34,494 nt of DNA from Streptomyces sp. McG3 (GTDB lineage Bacteria > Actinomycetota > Actinomycetes > Streptomycetales > Streptomycetaceae). The notes beneath the pieces are model-generated. The model was not told the origin of the DNA. It did not search any database and saw only the letters and a program-made list of their open reading frames with translations. Of this stretch, positions 7,156 to 13,568 are shown piece by piece. The translations under genes were made by a program, and so were the position numbers. The stretch lies in contig NZ_JAAXYC010000058.1 in assembly GCF_018619185.1 (NCBI RefSeq), positions 1-34,494 of the forward strand, in the 5' to 3' direction. Every line of letters starts with the position of its first letter. The stretch's first letter is position 1.

Positions 7156-7983
7156 ATGACCACCACGGTCTCCTTCACCGTCGCAACGGCCGACGGCCCC
7201 CGTCCGGTCTCGGTCGCGTACGAACGGACCGGATCGGGCGAACCGTTGCTGCTCCTGCACGGCATCGGGCACCATCTGAGGGCCTGGGATCCGGTGACAC
7301 GGATCCTGGCCACCGAGCGCGAGGTGATAGCCGTGGACCTGCCCGGCTTCGGCACCTCGCCCGCACTGCCCGACGGCGTCCCCTACGATCTCGCGACCGT
7401 CGGCCGGGTCCTCGGAGCCTTCTGTGCCGAACTCGGCCTGGACCGGCCCCACGTGGCCGGGAACTCGCTGGGCGGTCTGCTCGCGCTGGAACTGGGGCGC
7501 ACCGAACTGGTGCGGTCGGTGACCGCGCTGTCCCCGGCGGGCTTCTGGACCGAGGCGGAACGGCGCTACGCCTTCGGCACCCTGCGGACCATGCGCCGGA
7601 GCGCGCTGGCCCTGCCGGTGGGGCTGATCGAGCGCCTGTCGCGCAGCGCGGCCGGCCGGGCGGCGCTCACCAGCACCATCTACGCCCGGCCCGGCAGGCG
7701 TTCACCGGAGGCCGTCGTCGCCGAGACGCTCGCCCTGCGCGGAGCGACCGGATTTCACCAGACGCTGGAGACCGGCAGGGGCCTCCTCTTCGACGGGGTG
7801 AAGGGCGTCCCCGTCTCCGTCGCCTGGGGCACCCGCGACCGGATACTGCTGCGCAGGCAGGGGGTCCGCGCCAAGCGGGTGATCCCCCACGCCCGGCTCG
7901 TGCGGCTGCCCGGCTGCGGGCACGTCCCGATGAACGACGACCCGGCGCTCGTGGCCCGCGTCATTCTGGACACCAGCCGCTGA
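7156..7983 (+). CDS. Alpha/beta hydrolase
   Basis: Serine hydrolase of the alpha/beta fold, 275 aa, cytoplasmic (no signal peptide). The oxyanion region is LLLLHGIGHH (31-40), the nucleophile is S104 in the elbow GNSLGG, the acid is the Asp in AWGTRDRI, and the base is the His in GCGHVPM. The ATG at 7156 has GGGAG 7 nt upstream. It is divergent from the ECF41 sigma gene and could be a target of that sigma factor, which is inference from position only. Lipase, esterase, epoxide hydrolase and C-C hydrolase activities cannot be told apart here. Its 3' end is overlapped by the antisense tail of the EamA reading frame. Confidence 0.88.
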   Translation: MTTTVSFTVATADGPRPVSVAYERTGSGEPLLLLHGIGHHLRAWDPVTRILATEREVIAVDLPGFGTSPALPDGVPYDLATVGRVLGAFCAELGLDRPHVAGNSLGGLLALELGRTELVRSVTALSPAGFWTEAERRYAFGTLRTMRRSALALPVGLIERLSRSAAGRAALTSTIYARPGRRSPEAVVAETLALRGATGFHQTLETGRGLLFDGVKGVPVSVAWGTRDRILLRRQGVRAKRVIPHARLVRLPGCGHVPMNDDPALVARVILDTSR

Positions 7984-8919
7984 ACCGGCCCGTCGGGGCG
8001 CCGTCGTCCCGACGGGGAGCCGCGCTCCGGCGGCTCCGCGCCGCCCGAGGACGCCGGAGCCGTACGCCACACCGGCGCCGACCAGGAGGCTTCCCACCCC
8101 CTGCGCGAGACCGTACGTCCCGGCTCCGACGAGAGGTGCGGTCAGGGCGGCGGAGACCGGAATCAGGCCGGAGAAGAGCGTGGCGCGTTCGGCTCCGATG
8201 CGCTGCATCCCGCTGTACCAGCAGACGAATCCGATCACGGTGACGACGACGGCCTGCCACAGCAGGGCCACCGCCTCGCCGCCCGTCGGGACGCGCAGGA
8301 ACGACCCGCCGTCCATCAGCAGACCGAGCAGCGCCGACTCGACGGCCGCGACGCCGCAGACCGTCGCGGAGAGCAGCTTCGGGCCGAGCGGCCGCAGCAC
8401 GGGGACGGCGAGGACCGCGAAGCCGACCTCGCCCGCGAGCGCGCCCACCGAGAAGAGCACGCCCGCCAGGTCGGTGCGCCCCCAGCCCTGAACGGTGAAC
8501 GCCCCGACGGCGACGAGTCCGGCCGCGTACAGCGTGACGCGGGACGGGCGACGACCGTCCAGCAGCGGAACGAGCACGCCCACCACGATCGGCGCACAGC
8601 CCACGAAGACGCCCGGAACAGCTGGTTCCGCCGACTGTTCGGCCGCCAGGACCGCCAGGTTGAACCCGACCATGCCCACGGCTGCGAGCAACGCGAGCCG
8701 CCCCCACTGGCGGCGGGTGAGGCGGCGCAGCCGCGCCGTCGAGGAATCGGGGTCACGCCGCAGGAGCGGGACGAGCAGGAGCGCGGCGAGACCGTAGCGG
8801 AGCGCCTGGCCACCCGCGAACGGGTAGTCGCCGAGGACACTGTTGGCCGTGAAGGATGCCCCCACCAGCACACACGCGAGGGCCGCGAGGAGGGCCCCGC
8901 GCAGAGAGGTTGCGTTCAT
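7702..8919 (-). CDS. EamA-family (DMT) transporter with unusual antisense C-terminal tail
   Basis: Drug/metabolite transporter superfamily permease. The first ~310 residues hold about ten hydrophobic helices in two EamA repeats, from ALLAALACVLVGASFTANSV to a final helix around GVGSLLVGAGVAYGSGVLG. The start ATG at 8919 lies 7 nt after a -10 box. It is divergent from a MocR-type regulator, a frequent pairing. The oddity is the 3' end: the frame does not stop after the last helix but continues ~95 codons, through two hairpins at 8001-8037 and then antisense through the last 282 bp of the hydrolase gene. Either the tail is translated or a frameshift has removed the original stop; a shifted frame stops at 7961. 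Confidence 0.85.
   Translation of the reverse strand: MNATSLRGALLAALACVLVGASFTANSVLGDYPFAGGQALRYGLAALLLVPLLRRDPDSSTARLRRLTRRQWGRLALLAAVGMVGFNLAVLAAEQSAEPAVPGVFVGCAPIVVGVLVPLLDGRRPSRVTLYAAGLVAVGAFTVQGWGRTDLAGVLFSVGALAGEVGFAVLAVPVLRPLGPKLLSATVCGVAAVESALLGLLMDGGSFLRVPTGGEAVALLWQAVVVTVIGFVCWYSGMQRIGAERATLFSGLIPVSAALTAPLVGAGTYGLAQGVGSLLVGAGVAYGSGVLGRRGAAGARLPVGTTAPRRAGSAAGVQNDAGHERRVVVHRDVPAAGQPHEPGVGDHPLGADPLPAQQYPVAGAPGDGDGDALHPVEEEAPAGLQRLVKSGRSAQGERLGDDGLR
8001..8037. terminator. Twin hairpins downstream of the hydrolase gene
   Basis: CCGTCG/CGACGG (8001-8006 and 8010-8015, 3-nt loop) is followed at once by GGAGCCGC/GCGGCTCC (8016-8023 and 8030-8037, 6-nt loop). Both stems are perfect and begin 18 bp after the hydrolase stop. 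They look like a terminator, yet they lie inside the extended EamA reading frame. Confidence 0.6.
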
Positions 8920-8926
8920 GGGGTCG

Positions 8927-8932
8927 ACGCTA
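8927..8932 (-). promoter_or_regulatory. -10 box of the EamA transporter gene
   Basis: TAGCGT on the minus strand ends 7 nt before the ATG at 8919, so the mRNA probably starts at or next to the start codon (leaderless). A weak -35 (TTAAAC) lies 17 bp upstream. Confidence 0.5.
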
Positions 8933-8941
8933 GGGTCGGCG

Positions 8942-8960
8942 AAGGACCGGTTTAAGGTCC
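8942..8960. promoter_or_regulatory. Probable MocR operator and -10 box in the EamA/MocR divergent promoter
   Basis: AAGGACC (8942-8948) and AAGGTCC (8954-8960) are near-identical direct repeats, and GGACC/GGTCC also form an inverted repeat. MocR proteins often bind direct repeats of this size. TAAGGT (8953-8958) is a -10 box 8 nt before the MocR ATG at 8967, overlapping the repeat, so binding would give autoregulation. It also overlaps the upstream promoter elements of the transporter gene. Confidence 0.5.
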
Positions 8961-8966
8961 ACTTCC

Positions 8967-10424
8967 ATGACGTCTTCGGGGACCAATGCTCAGCGTCCGT
9001 CGGCGGAATCCCTCTCTCCGGCGTGGGAGTTGCTGCTGCCCGCCGTCTCCGCGCCGGCGCGCGGACGAGGGCGCGCACTCCGGTCCGCGCTGCGGGAAGC
9101 GGTCCGCTCCGGCCGCCTCGCGGCCGGCACGAGGCTGCCCTCCAGCCGTGAGCTCGCCGCCGATCTGGGAGTGTCGCGCGGGCTGGTCACCGAGGCCTAC
9201 GAGCAGCTCACCGCGGAGAGTTATCTGCGCAGCGGGCAGGGCGCGGGCACCTGGGTGAGCGGGGGCGTACGCGCGGCGGAGCGCCCCGTACGCGACCGCG
9301 CGCCGCGCGCGGCGGGCACGGTGGTGGACTTCCGGCCGGGCACCCCCGACCTGTCCCTCTTCCCGCGCAGCGCGTGGAGCGCCGCCCAGCGGACGGTGTT
9401 CGGCCGGTTGCCGCACGGCGCGCTGGGATACCCCGATCCGCGCGGGCTGCCGGAACTGCGTGAGGCCCTGGCCGGGCTGCTCGCCCGGCGCCGGGGCGTG
9501 GTGGCCGATCCGGAGCGGCTGGTGGTCTGCTCGGGGGTGGCCCAGGCGACGACCCTGCTCGGCTTCGTCCTGCGGGACGAGGGCGTGGCCTCGGTCGGGG
9601 TGGAGGATCCGGGCAGCCCGGAACACGCCTCGCTGTTCGCGGCGACCGGTCTGGGCACGATTCCGCTGCCCCTCGACGACGACGGCCTCGCCCTCGCGCC
9701 CCTGAAGCGCTCCGGGGTACGCGCCGTGGTGACCACGCCCGCGCACCAGTTCCCCACCGGAATCGGGTACTCCGCGCGGCGCCGCGGCGAGTTGCTCGGC
9801 TGGGCCCGGGACGCGGACGCCGTGATCATGGAGGACGACTACGACGGGGACTTCCGGTACGACCGGGCGCCGGTGGGCGCCTTGCAGGGGCTGGATCCCG
9901 AGCGGGTCGTGTACACCGGTTCCGTGAGCAAGTCGCTGGCTCCCGGCCTGCGGCTCGGCTGGCTGATCGCCCCCGCCGCGCTCACCGAACGGATCGTCGC
10001 CCGCAAACGGACCATGGATCTGGGCAACCCGGTGATCGACCAGGCCGTCCTGGCCGACTTCATCGTGCGCGGCGGCTACGACCGGCAGTTGCGGCGCTGC
10101 CAGCGGGCCTACCGGGAACGCCGGGACGCCCTGGTGGCCGCGCTCGACGAGCACTTCCCCGGCGCGACGGTCAGCGGCATCGCGGCGGGCCTGCACATCA
10201 TCGCCCGACTGCCCGCGCGGTACGGCCCCGAGGACCTCTTCCTGGAGCGGGCGGCCGGGGCGGGCATCGCGCTGCGGCCGCTGCGCGACTGCGGAACGGC
10301 CGATTCCGGGGACGGCACCCTGCCCCTCGTCCTGGGCTACGCCCATCTCGCCCCCGGCGACATCGCCCGGGGGATCGCCGCGCTGGCGGCCGCGGGGCGC
10401 TCCGGCCGGTCCGTCCCCGGCTGA
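8967..10424 (+). CDS. MocR-type PLP-dependent transcriptional regulator (GntR-aminotransferase fusion)
   Basis: Regulator of 485 aa. An N-terminal GntR winged helix (about residues 35-105, with GTRLPSSRELAADLGVSRGL) is fused to a fold-type I aminotransferase domain. The PLP lysine is K322 in TGSVSKSLAPGLRLGW, and the cofactor-binding Asp-Tyr region is VIMEDDYDGDFRY. The family uses PLP or an amino acid-PLP adduct as effector and does not usually act as a metabolic aminotransferase; PdxR and GabR are known examples. The divergent EamA transporter is the probable target. No pdxST pair lies next to it, so a role in vitamin B6 synthesis is not supported here. Confidence 0.92.
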   Translation: MTSSGTNAQRPSAESLSPAWELLLPAVSAPARGRGRALRSALREAVRSGRLAAGTRLPSSRELAADLGVSRGLVTEAYEQLTAESYLRSGQGAGTWVSGGVRAAERPVRDRAPRAAGTVVDFRPGTPDLSLFPRSAWSAAQRTVFGRLPHGALGYPDPRGLPELREALAGLLARRRGVVADPERLVVCSGVAQATTLLGFVLRDEGVASVGVEDPGSPEHASLFAATGLGTIPLPLDDDGLALAPLKRSGVRAVVTTPAHQFPTGIGYSARRRGELLGWARDADAVIMEDDYDGDFRYDRAPVGALQGLDPERVVYTGSVSKSLAPGLRLGWLIAPAALTERIVARKRTMDLGNPVIDQAVLADFIVRGGYDRQLRRCQRAYRERRDALVAALDEHFPGATVSGIAAGLHIIARLPARYGPEDLFLERAAGAGIALRPLRDCGTADSGDGTLPLVLGYAHLAPGDIARGIAALAAAGRSGRSVPG

Positions 10425-10552
10425 CGGGCGCCGTTCACCCGGGGTTGGGGCTCCGGCCGCCGCGGGGCACTAGGCATGGGCCAAGACCGGCGCCGGTCCA
10501 TGGCCTGCTCGCGAACGGCGCACCGCCCGCCCACCTTCCCGGAGGCGCTTCG

Positions 10553-12136
10553 ATGTCCTACCGTCCGCGTATTCCCTCGCCCGGGCGCCGTGCCGTCCTG
10601 CGCGGCTCGCTGATCGGCCCGGCGGCCCTCGCCCTCTCCCCCGCGACCGCTTCGGCGGCGCCCGCGCTGCACCTGGCGGGACGGCCCGAAGCGTCGTGGG
10701 GTGTACAGGTGGGCAGCGTCACCGCCTCGTCGGCGCTCCTGTGGGTGCGCTCGGACCGGCCGGCCCGGATGCTGGTGGAGACCTCTGCGACCGAGTCGTT
10801 CCGGCGGGTCCGCAGGTGGCACGGGCCGTCGATCGGCCCCGGTACGGACTTCACCGGCACCACACCGCTGTACGGTCTGCCCGCGGGCGAACAGGTGCAC
10901 TATCGCGTGACGCTCGCCGATCCGGCCGATCCGCGCCGTACCGGCAAACCGGTGTACGGGACGTTCCGTACCGCCCCGGCCCGGCGCCGCTCCGGGGTGC
11001 GGTTCCTCTGGTCCGGCGACATCGCGGGGCAGGGCTGGGGCATCAACCCGGACATCGGCGGCTACCGCGTGTACGAGGAGATGCGGCGTCTGGACCCGGA
11101 CTTCTTCCTGTGCAGCGGCGACAGCATCTACGCGGACGGTCCGCTGGAGCCGAGCGTGACGCTGCCGGACGGCCGGATCTGGCGCAACGTCACGACCGAG
11201 GAGAAGGCGAAGGTCGCCGAGACGCTGGACGAGTACCGGGGCAACTTCCGCTACAACCTGCTCGACCGGAACGTCCGCCGCTTCAACGCGCAGGTGCCCT
11301 CCGTCGTGCAGTGGGACGACCACGAGGTGCGCAACAACTGGTATCCCGGCCAGATCCTCGACGACGCGCGTTACACCGAGAAGAACGTGGACATCCTCGC
11401 GGCACGCTCCGTGCGCGCCTTCCACGAGTACGTGCCGCTCACGCCCTCGCACGGTCCCGGGCGGCGTTCGCGGATGTACCGGGTCGTGCACCACGGGCCG
11501 CTGCTCGATGTGTTCGTGCTCGACATGCGTTCGCACCGCAACGCCAACTCGCCGGGCCGGCAGGCCGACGACACGACGGGCATCCTCGGCGCCGAGCAGG
11601 CGCGGTGGCTGAAGCGCTCGCTGGCCGCCTCCCGGGCGGAGTGGAAGGTGATCGCCGCCGACATGCCGCTCGGCCTCGTGGTCCCGGACGGCGCGACGGA
11701 CTTCGAGGCCGTGGCGCAGGGCGATCCCGGGGCCCCGCTCGGGCGGGAACTCCAGATCGCCGAACTGCTCCGGTTCATCAAGCACCGCAGGATCACCGGC
11801 ACCGTGTGGCTGACGGCCGACGTCCACTACACCTCGGCCCAGCACTACGCGCCGGAGCGGGCGGCGTTCAAGGACTTCGCCCCGTTCTGGGAGTTCGTGT
11901 CGGGGCCGCTGGCGGCGGGCGGCTTCCCGGCCAACGCGCTGGACGGCACCTTCGGCCCGGACCGGGTCTTCGTGCGGGCTCCCGACCGGGCCAATGTCTC
12001 GCCGATGGAGTCCCCGCAGTATTTCGGCGAGGTGGAGATCGACGGCGACAGCGCGGAGCTGACGGTGCGGCTGCGGGCCGAGGGCGGAGCGGTGCTGTTC
12101 ACCAAGGTGCTCCGGCCGGGCCACGTCGGGCAGTGA
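10553..12136 (+). CDS. TAT-exported PhoD-like alkaline phosphatase/phosphodiesterase
   Basis: Secreted metallophosphoesterase of 527 aa. The N-terminus has a twin-arginine signal (R12-R13 in PGRRAVLRGS, then a hydrophobic stretch and ATASAAP as the likely cleavage area). A fibronectin-like PhoD N-domain (about 45-145) precedes the catalytic domain, whose metal and active-site motifs are visible: LWSGDI, CSGDSIYADGPL, QWDDHEVRNNW and TADVHYTSAQHY. The ATG at 10553 has GGAGG 7 nt upstream. PhoD enzymes use Fe and Ca to release phosphate from mono- and diesters, and folding before TAT export fits metal loading. No clear PHO box is visible upstream, so phosphate control is not shown. Confidence 0.92.
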   Translation: MSYRPRIPSPGRRAVLRGSLIGPAALALSPATASAAPALHLAGRPEASWGVQVGSVTASSALLWVRSDRPARMLVETSATESFRRVRRWHGPSIGPGTDFTGTTPLYGLPAGEQVHYRVTLADPADPRRTGKPVYGTFRTAPARRRSGVRFLWSGDIAGQGWGINPDIGGYRVYEEMRRLDPDFFLCSGDSIYADGPLEPSVTLPDGRIWRNVTTEEKAKVAETLDEYRGNFRYNLLDRNVRRFNAQVPSVVQWDDHEVRNNWYPGQILDDARYTEKNVDILAARSVRAFHEYVPLTPSHGPGRRSRMYRVVHHGPLLDVFVLDMRSHRNANSPGRQADDTTGILGAEQARWLKRSLAASRAEWKVIAADMPLGLVVPDGATDFEAVAQGDPGAPLGRELQIAELLRFIKHRRITGTVWLTADVHYTSAQHYAPERAAFKDFAPFWEFVSGPLAAGGFPANALDGTFGPDRVFVRAPDRANVSPMESPQYFGEVEIDGDSAELTVRLRAEGGAVLFTKVLRPGHVGQ

Positions 12137-12138
12137 AC

Positions 12139-12158
12139 CGGGTCTGGGGCGAGGCCCG
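12139..12158 (+). terminator. Possible terminator hairpin after the PhoD-like gene
   Basis: CGGGTCT (12139-12145) pairs with AGGCCCG (12152-12158), including one G-U pair, around a 6-nt loop. It begins 3 nt after the phosphatase stop codon. It is short and lacks a T-tract. Confidence 0.4.
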
Positions 12159-12175
12159 TTGTCAGTGGTGGGTCC

Positions 12176-12181
12176 TACGCT
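12176..12181 (+). promoter_or_regulatory. -10 box of the SWIM-DUF6493 operon
   Basis: TACGCT ends 7 nt before the ATG at 12189, which points to a leaderless transcript for the operon. No ribosome site precedes the ATG. A -35 box is not evident. Confidence 0.45.
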
Positions 12182-12188
12182 TTTTTCC

Positions 12189-13568
12189 ATGACCCGATCC
12201 GTTCAGGCCTTGGCCTACGCACGCCCGTCCTCCCTGACGTCATCGCAGGTGGGGCCGTCCCTCGGTCTGGAGACCGCGGGGGGCCTCACCCCGCGCGGGG
12301 CGGAGGCGCACCCGCGGTTCTTCGCGGGCTTCCTCTCCGCCCCGCGGACAGCGGCACGCGGGCTGCTGGCGGTCGCGGACGTGGCCGCCGCCCGCTACTA
12401 CCAGCGCACGCTGCCCGCCTCCCTGGACCCGGTGGTGACGGGCAACGGGGACCGGCTGCGCTTTGAGTCGTTCTCCGGCTGCTGCGGGGTGTACGCACGC
12501 CTCGACGTGCTGCAGGAAGGCCTGGACGGCCGGGAGACCGGCCACGGAACGACGAACGTGGACGTGAACCCTCCGCTGCGGGAGGCGCTTTCGCGGATCA
12601 CGGCGGATGATCCGCTGCATCTGCGGGTGGGCCCGGAGGAGCTGGCCGTGACCACGCTCGACGGCCCGGTGGTGGAGAAGAAGGTGCCGCTGCCCGACCG
12701 GTGGCTGCGCGGTTTCGCCGAGGCGCAGGTCGCCTCGGCCGGGTTCGATCTGCGGGCCGAGCTGACGGCGGCGCAGGCGGTGGCGTTCCTGCGTTCGCTG
12801 CCCCGCTCCCCGGCCTCGGGCGGTGCGGCACGCGGCGCCCGGTGGGTGGTGGCGTCGGGCGGGTCCCTGCGCCCGACGACCCGCCCCGTCCCGGGCGCGG
12901 TGTGTCTGCCGGGCCCCGAGCGGCTGGTGGCGTTGCAGCGGGTGCTGCGCGACGCGACGGCCCTGCGGGTGTACGGGCCGGTGGCCGACGGCGCGGCCGC
13001 GGCGAGCGCCTGGGAGGTGGTGCTGCCGGGGATGCGGCTCACGCTGACGCTCTCCCCCGACTCCTCGCGGGGGTTCTCGGGCGAGGGCGGCGTCCTGGAG
13101 GCGCTGGCCACGGACGACGCGGCGGCCGATGCCGAGCTGGTGTCGGTGCTGCTCGCCTGGGAGCCCCGGATCGAACCGGCCTCGCTGGCCGAGCAGTCGG
13201 GGCTGGGCGTGGAGCGGGTGCGCGCCGCGCTGACCCGGCTCGGCACGGCGGGCCGGGTCGGCTACGACCTGGCGGACGCCGCGTACTTCCACCGGGAGCT
13301 GCCGTACGACGCGGACCGTGCAGAGCGGCACAACCCACGCCTCGTGGCCGCCCGCAGGCTGGCCGGTGAGGGCGCGGTGACCCTCGACGGTGCGCGGGCG
13401 ACGGTCGCCTCCGGGGACCGGCGCTACCAGGTGCGCGAGAGCGGTTCCGAAGTGAGCTGCACCTGCCAGTGGTGGGCGGACTACCGGGGGCGGCGAGGGC
13501 CCTGCAAACACGCGCTCGCCGTGCGGATGGTCCGCCGGGGTGCGACGGTCGCCGGAGGCACGCGATGA
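12189..13568 (+). CDS. SWIM zinc-finger domain protein
   Basis: Protein of 459 aa, without signal peptide or membrane segment. Near the C-terminus it has a SWIM motif of the form CxC-xn-CxH (CTCQWWADYRGRRGPCKHAL), which binds zinc and is thought to contact DNA or protein. The first ~400 residues match no enzyme I recognise; a short winged-helix-like stretch occurs around LAEQSGLGVERVRAALTRLG. Its stop overlaps the next start codon in an ATGA, so it is translationally coupled to the DUF6493 gene. SWIM proteins are known beside MoxR ATPase/VWA-domain operons, but neither partner is present here. Function unknown; the pair should be viewed as one module. Confidence 0.85.
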   Translation: MTRSVQALAYARPSSLTSSQVGPSLGLETAGGLTPRGAEAHPRFFAGFLSAPRTAARGLLAVADVAAARYYQRTLPASLDPVVTGNGDRLRFESFSGCCGVYARLDVLQEGLDGRETGHGTTNVDVNPPLREALSRITADDPLHLRVGPEELAVTTLDGPVVEKKVPLPDRWLRGFAEAQVASAGFDLRAELTAAQAVAFLRSLPRSPASGGAARGARWVVASGGSLRPTTRPVPGAVCLPGPERLVALQRVLRDATALRVYGPVADGAAAASAWEVVLPGMRLTLTLSPDSSRGFSGEGGVLEALATDDAAADAELVSVLLAWEPRIEPASLAEQSGLGVERVRAALTRLGTAGRVGYDLADAAYFHRELPYDADRAERHNPRLVAARRLAGEGAVTLDGARATVASGDRRYQVRESGSEVSCTCQWWADYRGRRGPCKHALAVRMVRRGATVAGGTR

